This document shows positions 53,880 through 61,705 of a stretch of 64,000 nt of DNA, piece after piece. This stretch comes from QHXM01 sp963697975 (GTDB lineage Bacteria; Acidobacteriota; Blastocatellia; Pyrinomonadales; Pyrinomonadaceae), in assembly GCA_963697975.1 (NCBI GenBank), contig OY969111.1:1-64000 (forward strand). Reading direction: 5' to 3'. The number at the start of each line of letters is the position of its first letter. Positions within the stretch are counted from its first letter, which is position 1. The notes under the pieces are model-generated. The model was not told the DNA's origin. It did not search any database and worked only from the letters and a program-made list of their open reading frames with translations. The translations under genes were made by a program, and so were the position numbers.

Positions 53880-53940
53880 CATGTTGTAGAGACAGGCAAA
53901 TCGGCTCGACATGAAGCGCTTGCCTGCCGGGTGAATTTGG

Positions 53941-54663
53941 TTAAGGGGTTTCATTGAGCTTGTAGCCGACGCCGCGCACCGTCAGAACGTAGTGCGGGTT
54001 CTTCGGGTCGGCTTCCAGTTTTTTCCGCAGCCGGTTGATGTGCGGGTCTATGTTGCGCTGGTAGCCTTCGTATTCCGTGCTCCAGACCTGATCGAGCAGG
54101 GCGTTGCGCGACCAGGCGCGCCCCGGCTCACTTGCCAGCAATTCGAGAATCTGAAACTCAAGCGGCGTCAACTCCACGCGCGCACCACTGAGCGAGACTT
54201 CGTGGCGTCGTTTATCAATCACGAGATCGCCGATACTGATGCGCTCGCCGTCCGTAGGGGCTTGCGCGCCCTGCGAACGTCTGAGCAAGGCTTCGACCCT
54301 GACTTCAAGTTCCATCGGATCGAAAGGCTTGCCCAGATAATCATCTGCGCCCGCCTTGAAGCCTGCAACCTTGTCGTCGGTGCTGTCGTGCGCCGTCAGA
54401 AACATAGCGGGCGTGTTGATACCGCGATCACGCACCCGCCGCAGCAGGTCAATGCCCGTCATGCCCGGCATTGACACGTCGAAGATGAAGCAATCAAAAC
54501 TCCCGGTGGTGGCAGGCTCGATGGCGGCAACGCCGCTCTCCTTATCCTCCACCTCGTAACCGATGCGCCGGAAATAGGCCGCCAGCAGCATACGCAAGTC
54601 CGCGTCGTCGTCCACTATTAACAAGCGCCGACCTGTACTCGTCTTAGTTTCTCGTTGTTCCAC
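53941..54663 (-). CDS. OmpR/PhoB-type response regulator (orphan)
   Basis: A receiver domain (residues about 13-125; acidic DDDAD pocket, phospho-Asp in FDCFIFDVSMPGMTG, Lys in GADDYLGKPFDPMEL) is joined to a winged-helix DNA-binding domain (about 145-238, ELTPLEFQILELLASEPGRAWSRNALLDQVW and VRGVGYKL). No kinase gene is adjacent. It precedes the propeller gene directly, which may be its target or co-transcribed partner. Confidence 0.94.
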   Translation of the reverse strand: MEQRETKTSTGRRLLIVDDDADLRMLLAAYFRRIGYEVEDKESGVAAIEPATTGSFDCFIFDVSMPGMTGIDLLRRVRDRGINTPAMFLTAHDSTDDKVAGFKAGADDYLGKPFDPMELEVRVEALLRRSQGAQAPTDGERISIGDLVIDKRRHEVSLSGARVELTPLEFQILELLASEPGRAWSRNALLDQVWSTEYEGYQRNIDPHINRLRKKLEADPKNPHYVLTVRGVGYKLNETP

Positions 54664-54813
54664 TTTTTTTCCTGCGCCAAAGTCAGGCTGAATGATCGGC
54701 GCTGATTATAGCGCACTTGGGCGGCCAATGCTCAAACAATCCGACCGGGCACGAACGCAGTTCACGCGTACCCCTAACAGGTCGGATTTAACTGAACCTT
54801 GAAATGTTCATAC

Positions 54814-55257
54814 CTATGAATTGGGCGTTGAGTATGGGCGAAGTTTGTTCCACACCAAATTGACAATATCTTCGACAGTGCGGGTCTGCCCGGCTTCAGC
54901 GTCAGTGATTTTAATCCTAAACTCTTCTTCCAGCCGTGTGACGATTTCAACGTCAACCATCGAATCATAATCCCAGAAGAAGTTCAGGTTTCGGGAGAAA
55001 TCATCTTCGACCGAGAGACGGGATAAATCAGCATCCAGCTCATCTTCCAGGATTTTTCTCACTCTACTGGCAACGAAGAACGGGACACCGCGAGACTCGA
55101 AATATCTTTCATAAAACGCGCGTTCATCAAGCGGTCGACGATTGGCAAAAGCTTTCTCAATCTTCTTTCTTTTTGCCCTTGCCTGCCAAAGCCCCAGAGG
55201 AATAGCTATCACGGCGATAATAGCAATGGTTAGAATAACCTGAATCAACCGATCCAT
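54814..55257 (-). CDS. membrane-anchored acyl-carrier-protein-like protein
   Basis: The N terminus is a single membrane helix (MDRLIQVILTIAIIAVIAI then LGLW) followed by a basic stretch (RAKRKK). The C-terminal half (about residues 60-140) has the acyl carrier fold: a SVEDDF loop, then DYDSMVDVEIVTRLEEEFRIKI with Ser in the DS(M/L) phosphopantetheine motif, and a final helix TVEDIVNLVW. A 14-residue upstream in-frame extension is possible. A carrier protein tethered to the membrane is unusual. It is divergent from the MsbA-like exporter gene, 155 bases away. Confidence 0.75.
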   Translation of the reverse strand: MDRLIQVILTIAIIAVIAIPLGLWQARAKRKKIEKAFANRRPLDERAFYERYFESRGVPFFVASRVRKILEDELDADLSRLSVEDDFSRNLNFFWDYDSMVDVEIVTRLEEEFRIKITDAEAGQTRTVEDIVNLVWNKLRPYSTPNS

Positions 55258-55412
55258 AAATATTCGCTCAAATGCAGCCGCACGACGCGCGCGCCTCATA
55301 GCCTTGACGCAAACGTTTAAGGGTAAGTATATTCTTTGTTTTACCGATTACGGGCATCGGTTTCACCTTATCCTCCAAGCAGCGTATCACGGGAACTCGC
55401 GCAGGACTTGCG

Positions 55413-57224
55413 ATGCAGGAATTCGAGCGACTACTAAAGTATCTCAAGCCGCATTGGGGAACGTTCTCACTCGCCACCGTCTGTATGGTTGTGGTCGGGC
55501 TGCTTGAGACGGCGACGGGCGCGCTCATCGTTCCCATCTTCGATCAGGCTTTCGCGGGAGAGACGGGACAGCGCACGCCCACACTTTTCGGCCTCCAGGA
55601 TTATATCCCCGCGTCTGGTCTCGCCGCCTGGCGTATCATCGCCATCCTGCTGCTGATTTTCACACTCGTCAAGGGTGTCGCGGAATATTTATCTTCTTAC
55701 CTGATGGCGCGCGTCGGCCAGGCAGCCGTTCTACGCCTGCGACAAGACCTCTACGGCCACGTGCTGGGGCAAAGCGCCAGCTTCTTCGAGCGTCACCGGA
55801 CAAACTATCTCGTCTCGCGGCTGGTGACGAGCGCGGCGGCAATCGAAGTGGCCTTCACCGCGACCCTGCGCGATATGCTGCGCGAGAGTTTCACTTTAAT
55901 CTTTTTTCTTTCGGCATCTTTTTATTACAACTGGCGCTTAACGCTCGGCTCGCTCGCCATTGCCCCGGTGATAGCTTTCCTGACGGCGCGCTTCGGGCGC
56001 TCGCTCCGAAATCTGGCGCGAGAATCTTTCGAGGGCAATAAGCGTCTGACCGACACGGCGCAGGAAGCGCTCGCCAATCAAACAATCGTCAAAGCCTATC
56101 GCGCCGAAGAACATGAGCATCGTCGCTTCTCGACGGTGGCACGGGAGATTGTGCGCGCGAATCTGCGCTCGGCAAAGATCGCGGCGCTTTCGCCCCCGAC
56201 CATCGAGATGATTGGCGTGATAGCGGTTGCCGTGCTTCTCTTTTTCGGGCAGCGCGAAATCATGGCCGGGCGAATGAACTCGGCGCAGTTTCTGACCTTT
56301 CTCTTCTTCCTCTTCCGCAGCTACGATCCGATGCGTAAGCTCTCGCGGCTCTCAAACAGCATGGAGCAGGCGCTCGCCGCCGCGCGCCACGTCTGGGAAG
56401 TAATGGACGAGCAGGCACGGATTCCGGAAAAACCGAACGCAACCGACCTCGCGCCGCTCAGCCGCGAGATCGAGTTGCGAAACGTTTCCTTTGGCTATGC
56501 GAACGAAACAAAGTCTGTGTTGCGCGACGTGAGCTTGCGAATCCCGGCAGGCCAGATGGTCGCGCTCGTCGGCGAATCCGGCGGCGGCAAATCAACCCTG
56601 ACGAAACTGCTGCCACGCTTTCATGACCCGACGACCGGCGCTGTTCTCTGGGATGGAACGGACTTGCGCGATGCGCGCACGGTGAGCCTCCGCAAGCAGA
56701 TTGCGCTCGTCACACAGGAAACGGTGCTCTTTAACGACACCGTGCGCCACAACATCTCTTACGGAAGGCTCGATGCCAACGATGCGGAGATTGAAGAGGC
56801 AGCGCGCGTCGCCTTCGCGCACGACTTCATCATGGAGCTTCCCAATGGCTACGAAACAATAGTCGGCGAGCGCGGCATCTTTCTTTCGGGCGGCCAGCGC
56901 CAGCGTCTGGCCATCGCGCGTGCTGTGCTGGCAGATGCGCCCGTGCTGATTTTAGATGAAGCGACCTCGGCGCTCGATGCGGAATCAGAGCGACTGGTTC
57001 AACGCGCGCTCGCCAACCTGATTCGCGACCGCACGACCATCGTCATCGCGCACCGGCTCTCGACAGTTCGCCGCGCAGACAAGATCGTCGTCATGGAGCG
57101 CGGGCGCATCGCCGAACTCGGCAGCCACGCAGAGCTACTCGCTCGCGGAGGTCTCTACAGACATTTATACGAGCTACAGTTCGCAGATGAAGAGGAGGAC
57201 ATGCCAGTGGTCAGCGGTCAGTAG
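55413..57224 (+). CDS. ABC transporter, MsbA-like lipid exporter
   Basis: A 603-residue half-transporter with six membrane helices (about residues 20-310) fused to an ATPase. Walker A is GESGGGKST (about 386-394), followed by the Q-loop, the signature LSGGQRQRLAIARA and Walker B VLILDEATSALD, then IVIAHRLST. The type matches MsbA/LipA-I exporters, which flip lipid A or other lipids. Substrate is inferred only from family resemblance. The last codons (VVSGQ, stop) lie inside a 7-bp repeat array. Confidence 0.88.
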   Translation: MQEFERLLKYLKPHWGTFSLATVCMVVVGLLETATGALIVPIFDQAFAGETGQRTPTLFGLQDYIPASGLAAWRIIAILLLIFTLVKGVAEYLSSYLMARVGQAAVLRLRQDLYGHVLGQSASFFERHRTNYLVSRLVTSAAAIEVAFTATLRDMLRESFTLIFFLSASFYYNWRLTLGSLAIAPVIAFLTARFGRSLRNLARESFEGNKRLTDTAQEALANQTIVKAYRAEEHEHRRFSTVAREIVRANLRSAKIAALSPPTIEMIGVIAVAVLLFFGQREIMAGRMNSAQFLTFLFFLFRSYDPMRKLSRLSNSMEQALAAARHVWEVMDEQARIPEKPNATDLAPLSREIELRNVSFGYANETKSVLRDVSLRIPAGQMVALVGESGGGKSTLTKLLPRFHDPTTGAVLWDGTDLRDARTVSLRKQIALVTQETVLFNDTVRHNISYGRLDANDAEIEEAARVAFAHDFIMELPNGYETIVGERGIFLSGGQRQRLAIARAVLADAPVLILDEATSALDAESERLVQRALANLIRDRTTIVIAHRLSTVRRADKIVVMERGRIAELGSHAELLARGGLYRHLYELQFADEEEDMPVVSGQ

Positions 57225-57277
57225 TCAGTTAAAAACTGATTCTTACTGACCCCTGGCTACTGACCACTGACCACTGC
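57206..57277. repeat. inverted repeat built of 7-bp units (CAGYGGT type)
   Basis: Left arm: CAGTGGT, CAGCGGT, CAGTAGT then CAGT from 57206. Right arm: ACTGACC, CCTGGCT, ACTGACC, ACTGACC at 57246-57273 plus ACTG. The left arm contains the stop codon of the ABC transporter gene. Confidence 0.85.
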
Positions 57278-57281
57278 TTTT

Positions 57282-58160
57282 ATGAAATCAATGACCGGAT
57301 TCGGGCGCGGGGCGGCGACGGGAGAAAACTTCTCCGTCGGAGTTGACCTCAAGACTGTTAACAACAGATTTCTGGATATTCATCTGCGATTGGGCGCGGA
57401 GCTGTCGGCAATTGAAGCGCAAGTCAAGCGTCGCATCAGCACGCGGCTGTCGCGCGGGCGAGTTGACGTGAGCGTCACTCTGGAGCGAACGGGCGAAGTG
57501 GCTTACGAGTTGAATCGTCCGTTGATCGCGGGCTTCATCAGCGCGCTTCGTGCGATGCAGCGGGAGTTTGAGATTTCGGGAGAGCCTGACATCAATGTGC
57601 TGGCGCGTCTGCCGGGCGCGATGCAGCCCGTGCGCGACGGGCTTGATGAAAAGATGGTGGCCGGGGTCGAGCAGGCGATTGACGAGGCGCTGGAAGAATT
57701 GGAACAGATGCGCGAGCGTGAAGGCGAGGCGCTCGCCGTCGAGATGCATTCGCGGCTCGACGAGATTTCGCAGCAGGTTCCCGTCATCGAAGCCGCCGCA
57801 AGCGGACTGGCGGATAACTACCGCGCCCGATTGCAAAAAAAGATCGGAGAATTGCTGGCGCGCGACACGCAGGGAGTGGAAGTTGATCCGGGCCGCCTCG
57901 CGCAGGAAGTCGCATATCTGGCCGACCGCAGCGACATCAGCGAGGAGATCGCGCGGCTGAAAAGCCACCTCGTACAATTTCGTGAAGCGTTGGGTCAAGA
58001 GGGTGAAACGGGCAAACGCCTTGATTTTCTCTTGCAGGAATTGAACCGCGAGGCCAATACGGTGCTTTCCAAGTCAACCGATCTTTTGATAAAAGATGCG
58101 GCGCTCGCCATCAAAGGTGCGGTCGAAAAACTGCGCGAGCAAGTGCAGAATGTCGAGTGA
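57282..58160 (+). CDS. YicC family endoribonuclease-like protein
   Basis: A 292-residue YicC protein: the opening MKSMTGFGRG, KTVNNRFLDIHLRLGAELSAIEAQVKRRISTRLSRGRVDV and the C-terminal block GKRLDFLLQELNREANTVLSKSTD are diagnostic. Members have been linked to RNA degradation in E. coli. The gene overlaps gmk by 11 bases, the usual yicC-gmk order. Confidence 0.93.
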   Translation: MKSMTGFGRGAATGENFSVGVDLKTVNNRFLDIHLRLGAELSAIEAQVKRRISTRLSRGRVDVSVTLERTGEVAYELNRPLIAGFISALRAMQREFEISGEPDINVLARLPGAMQPVRDGLDEKMVAGVEQAIDEALEELEQMREREGEALAVEMHSRLDEISQQVPVIEAAASGLADNYRARLQKKIGELLARDTQGVEVDPGRLAQEVAYLADRSDISEEIARLKSHLVQFREALGQEGETGKRLDFLLQELNREANTVLSKSTDLLIKDAALAIKGAVEKLREQVQNVE

Positions 58161-58842
58161 ACTGAAAGAGAAACAGGAGAGTTCGACGCTCTCGGAAGTC
58201 GCAGCGGGGCGTGGGATGCTCGTCGTCGTCAGTTCCCCTTCAGGCGGCGGCAAGGGCACATTGATTCGTCGCGCTTTGAAAGCTGTGCCGAATCTTGGTT
58301 ATTCTATCTCGTTTACGACGCGCCCCCCGCGTGAAGGCGAAGTAAACGGACGCGATTACTTTTTCGTTTCAAGCGAAAAGTTTAAGGCGATGATTGAAGC
58401 GAACGGCTTTCTGGAGTGGGCGTTCGTTCATGGCAATCTTTACGGGACATCGCACGCACAGGTTGAAGGTGAGAGGCGCGCAGGACACGACATCATTCTG
58501 GAGATTGATGTGCAGGGCGCAGAGAGTGTTCGCAGGCTGGCGCGGGATGCGGTCAGCATTTTTATCCTGCCGCCCTCATTTGAAGTTTTGCATGATCGCC
58601 TCGTGGGAAGAGGCTCGGAGCGACCCGATGATCTCGCACTGCGCCTCAAGAATTCTCGCAGTGAGGTAGAGCACTACAGGGAATTTAAGTACGTCATCAT
58701 CAACGACGATGCCGAACAAGCGGCGGGGCTGCTGGCATCAATCATCTATGCCGAACGCGCGCGGCGTGAGAGACAGGAAGATGTTGCCGAGCGTGTGCTG
58801 GCAAGTTTCAAACGCGTAGCAGAGGAACAAGAAAGGAAATAG
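58150..58842 (+). CDS. gmk: guanylate kinase
   Basis: Phosphorylates GMP to GDP. The start at 58150 overlaps yicC by 11 bases. The P-loop SPSGGGKGTLI (about residues 30-40), FTTRPPREGEVNGRDYFFVS and ILEIDVQGAESVRRL are visible. There is a polar N-terminal extension of about 20 residues before the core. At 230 residues it is otherwise normal. It shares nucleotide context with guaA only functionally, not by position. Confidence 0.95.
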   Translation: MSSELKEKQESSTLSEVAAGRGMLVVVSSPSGGGKGTLIRRALKAVPNLGYSISFTTRPPREGEVNGRDYFFVSSEKFKAMIEANGFLEWAFVHGNLYGTSHAQVEGERRAGHDIILEIDVQGAESVRRLARDAVSIFILPPSFEVLHDRLVGRGSERPDDLALRLKNSRSEVEHYREFKYVIINDDAEQAAGLLASIIYAERARRERQEDVAERVLASFKRVAEEQERK

Positions 58843-58943
58843 ACAGGATTAACAGGACTAGCAAGATTAGGAAGACAAGACAGGTTAAGATAGTTTGATT
58901 CTTCTCTTCATCCTGTCCATCTTGTTAATCCTGTCTATTTTTT
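58839..58943 (+). repeat. inverted repeat of 9-bp units, possible terminator of gmk
   Basis: A 15-bp perfect inverted repeat ATAGACAGGATTAAC/GTTAATCCTGTCTAT lies at 58839-58853 and 58924-58938, followed by TTTTTTT. The arms are made of degenerate 9-bp units (GGATTAACA, GGACTAGCA, AGATTAGGA). The left arm includes the gmk stop codon. The T-run makes a terminator role plausible, although the loop is about 70 bases. Confidence 0.75.
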
Positions 58944-59010
58944 TCTCTCGTAGTTTTCTTAGACGCTCTGAGTTTTCACACCCGGAACCGACATGGAGGT
59001 CGGAAGCAAA

Positions 59011-59241
59011 ATGGCTAAAAAAGAGGATGAAGATTTGAACATCGCAGATGAGGAGAGCACTGAACAGGAAATGGATTCCAAATATCGTTTGATAATTGTC
59101 GCCGCCAAAAGAAGCAAGCAACTACAACGCGGTGCGCGCCCGCGCATAGACATTGACCCGCAGAAGCATAAATTCACGCGGATTGCCCTTGAGGAAGTGC
59201 AACAGGGCAAAGTCAATTTTGAAATCACCAGAGAGGATTGA
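59011..59241 (+). CDS. rpoZ: RNA polymerase omega subunit
   Basis: A 76-residue omega subunit that helps assemble RNA polymerase. YRLIIVAAKRSKQLQRGARPRI (about residues 26-47) matches the conserved RpoZ core, followed by KFTRIALEEVQQGKVNFEI. The start at 59011 follows a GGAGGT ribosome site (58995-59000) by 10 bases; an in-frame ATG at 58993 overlaps that site. The yicC-gmk-rpoZ order is conserved in many bacteria. Confidence 0.9.
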   Translation: MAKKEDEDLNIADEESTEQEMDSKYRLIIVAAKRSKQLQRGARPRIDIDPQKHKFTRIALEEVQQGKVNFEITRED

Positions 59242-59246
59242 GAAAC

Positions 59247-59774
59247 TCACCGGGCAACGCCGGGCATTGGTTCCTCTGGCTCTACATCATTTTCGTGGTG
59301 AGTTGGAGAGGCAGCGTTCTTCTCTTCGTTCATCATTTCACGGGCAAGCCAACCGGCATAGGCGTTCTCGGCCTCATACGCTTCGCACTCCTGTTTAATT
59401 GCAAAGTAGGCGGCGAGGCGCGCAGCCTTGCCCAAACCCTGCCGCTGCCCTTGCAGAGCGCGCCAGTATTCCCGCGCGTATGAAAAGAGGAAGCCAGTAA
59501 ACCCCGCCTGCTGATACTGCACAACGTGCACAGCCTCGTGCGCGATCAATCTGGCGGAAACTACCAGTCGGCCCTTGTCATCACGGCTGACGGCATTTGC
59601 TGCGACGAAGATGCGTCTGCCGAAAGTGATTGCCAGGATGCTGAAGGCGCTCGTCAGATACCGCGACCATCGCCCGCAATAAATGAAAACCGGCGGCAGC
59701 TTCAGCGTCTCGCTTTGCAGGTGAGAGCGTAGAAAAGCCTCAATGCGCTGGTGGGATTCAGAGGCAAGAAGCAT
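59247..59774 (-). CDS. DUF4157 metallopeptidase-like protein
   Basis: A 175-residue protein with the zinc motif HEAVH in LIAHEAVHVVQYQQAG (about residues 76-90) and the preceding GRRIFVAANAVSRDD block, as in DUF4157 domains. A later helix has EAYEAENAYAGWL. The frame upstream of the chosen start (59774) is translated repeat sequence, so that start is preferred. DUF4157 domains are often found beside phage-like or contractile injection genes, but none is near here. Convergent with rpoZ, only 5 bases apart. Confidence 0.82.
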   Translation of the reverse strand: MLLASESHQRIEAFLRSHLQSETLKLPPVFIYCGRWSRYLTSAFSILAITFGRRIFVAANAVSRDDKGRLVVSARLIAHEAVHVVQYQQAGFTGFLFSYAREYWRALQGQRQGLGKAARLAAYFAIKQECEAYEAENAYAGWLAREMMNEEKNAASPTHHENDVEPEEPMPGVAR

Positions 59775-59781
59775 AAGAGCA

Positions 59782-59863
59782 GTGATGGGTGATAAGTGAT
59801 GGGTGATAGGTGATAGGTGATAAGAAAGAACGACGTTTTTTCTTATCACCTATCACCCATCAC
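59782..59863. repeat. inverted repeat built of 7-bp units (GTGATRR type), second copy
   Basis: Left arm: six units from 59782 to 59823 (GTGATGG, GTGATAA, GTGATGG, GTGATAG, GTGATAG, GTGATAA). Right arm: TTATCAC, CTATCAC, CCATCAC at 59843-59863. The copy at 49324-49389 has the same unit type but different copy numbers per arm. Confidence 0.88.
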
Positions 59864-59867
59864 TGCT

Positions 59868-61586
59868 TTACATTCCCTTATAATCCGGCCCGCCACCGCC
59901 TTCGGGCGTGACCCAGTTGATGATCTGGTAAGGGTCCATGATGTCGCATGTCTTGCAATGCACGCAGTTTGAAAAGTTGATCTGCAAGCGGCGCTTGCCG
60001 TCTTCGCCACCCTCAACCATCTCGTAAACGGCGGCAGGGCAGAAACGTTGACAGGGGTTGCCATACTCTTCGGCGCAGCGCGTTGAGCAGATATTAGTAT
60101 CGAGTACGTGTAGGTGAACGGGCTGGTCTTCATCGTGGCCGACCGCCGCGTGGTAAACGTCCGTCAACTTGTTGAAAGTAAGCTTGCCGTCAAAGCGCAA
60201 CCCGTCATAACGCTGCTCGATCTGGTCGCCTTGATAACCGTAAGCCGAGAGCTTCTCCATCGCTTCATGTCCGGCTTCCGCTCTTGCGCGGTCGAAGATT
60301 CCCCAGTTGCGCCCGCCCGTGATGAATTGCAACCCGGCGTTTGCCAGTCCCAGCCAGCGCCCATGACGAAAGCCCGCGTGAAAGTTTCTCACCTTCCGCA
60401 GCTCTTTCATTATCCAACTATCGTTGATGAGTTGCTCGTAGCGCTGGAGTTGCTTTGCGGAAAAATCTTTTGCCAGCAGCGACTCAAAGATGGCTTCGGC
60501 TGCAAGCATGCCGCTTTTAATCGCGGTGTGAATGCCTTTCAAGCGTTGCGAATTGAGAAAGCCCGCACAGTCGCCCGTGAGCAGCACGCCGTCGGCATAA
60601 ATCTGCGGCATCGCGTGCGGCCCGCCTGCGGCGATCGTCTTCGCCCCATAGCGAATCAGTTTGCCGCCTTCCAGGAGACGCGCGAGAAACGGGTGCTGCT
60701 TGAAACGTTGAAATTCCGCGTGCGGGTCCAGCAAGGGGTCGCGGTAATCAAGCCCTGTGACGTAGCCGACGTTGAGAATGCGATTCTGCATTCCGTAAAT
60801 CCAGCCGCCGCCGTAGGTCTTCGCGTCCGAAGGATAGCCGAGCGTGTGCGTCACGCGCCCCGCCGGGTAGCGATCATCGGGCAACTCCCAGAGTTCCTTA
60901 ATGCCGAGGCTGTAGACCTGCGGCTCGCGCCCGTCGTTCAAGTTCAGTCGCTGCGTAAGCTGTTTGGTCAAAGAGCCGCGCGGGCCTTCGCCGAGCACGG
61001 TGACTTTCGCCCGCAAGTCAACGCCCGGCTCGAAATTGGCTTTCGGCTTCCCTTCCTTATCAATCCCCTTGTCGCCCGTGCGAACGCCGACCACGCGGTC
61101 CTCTTCGTCATACAGCATCTCCGCGCCCGGAAACTCCGGGAAGATATTGACGCCCGCCTCTTCACATTTTTCGCCCAGCCATGCGGTCAGACGATTCAGA
61201 GAAACGATGTAATAGCCATGATTCTTGAGCGGAGGCGGTGTGATGGGCGAGCGGACGGAACGCGTTTTCGTCAGGTACAGGAAATAATCTTCATTGACGG
61301 GAGATTCCAGCGGCGCTCCCTGCTCGACGAAATCCGGCATCAACTCCTTCAAGGCGCGCGGGTCCATCACCGCGCCTGAGAGAAGATGCGCGCCGACGTA
61401 AGCGCCTTTCTCAATCACCCCGATTTCTATTTCGCCAAGCGGCTCGCCCGTCCGCTTGCCGCTCGAAACCATCTCATTATGCTCTTTAACGAGCCTCGCC
61501 AGATGCAGCGCCCCACTCAGATTAGCCGGACCTGCGCCGACGAAGACCACATCCATTTCCAGTGTTTCTCGTTCCAAATCCTTCAC
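59868..61586 (-). CDS. electron-transfer flavoprotein:ubiquinone oxidoreductase
   Basis: Passes electrons from ETF (fatty-acid and amino-acid oxidation) to quinone. The FAD site is DVVFVGAGPANLSGALHLARLV (about residues 13-34), followed by LLSGAVMDPRALKELMP and FLNSQRLKGIHTAIKSGMLAAE. The C-terminal ferredoxin-like domain has ICSTRCAEEYGNPCQRFCPA and NCVHCKTCDI, giving the 4Fe-4S cysteines. At 572 residues it matches the family. It is a single gene; no etfAB genes are in the window. Confidence 0.95.
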   Translation of the reverse strand: MKDLERETLEMDVVFVGAGPANLSGALHLARLVKEHNEMVSSGKRTGEPLGEIEIGVIEKGAYVGAHLLSGAVMDPRALKELMPDFVEQGAPLESPVNEDYFLYLTKTRSVRSPITPPPLKNHGYYIVSLNRLTAWLGEKCEEAGVNIFPEFPGAEMLYDEEDRVVGVRTGDKGIDKEGKPKANFEPGVDLRAKVTVLGEGPRGSLTKQLTQRLNLNDGREPQVYSLGIKELWELPDDRYPAGRVTHTLGYPSDAKTYGGGWIYGMQNRILNVGYVTGLDYRDPLLDPHAEFQRFKQHPFLARLLEGGKLIRYGAKTIAAGGPHAMPQIYADGVLLTGDCAGFLNSQRLKGIHTAIKSGMLAAEAIFESLLAKDFSAKQLQRYEQLINDSWIMKELRKVRNFHAGFRHGRWLGLANAGLQFITGGRNWGIFDRARAEAGHEAMEKLSAYGYQGDQIEQRYDGLRFDGKLTFNKLTDVYHAAVGHDEDQPVHLHVLDTNICSTRCAEEYGNPCQRFCPAAVYEMVEGGEDGKRRLQINFSNCVHCKTCDIMDPYQIINWVTPEGGGGPDYKGM

Positions 61587-61705
61587 TCCTGTTCGTCTAA
61601 TAAACGTCTGCCTTTTAAATTAGAGGACGGCTTAAAAATGAATGACCATTCAGTCAGTGAGTATAACAAAGACAGAGGCTAAGGCGAAGTCGGAGTGCAT
61701 CCACA

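Noticed and set aside
60114..61379. 421-codon open frame antisense to the ETF-ubiquinone oxidoreductase
   Set aside because: The minus strand encodes all FAD and 4Fe-4S motifs of a known enzyme; the antisense frame has no recognisable family and the base composition explains its length.
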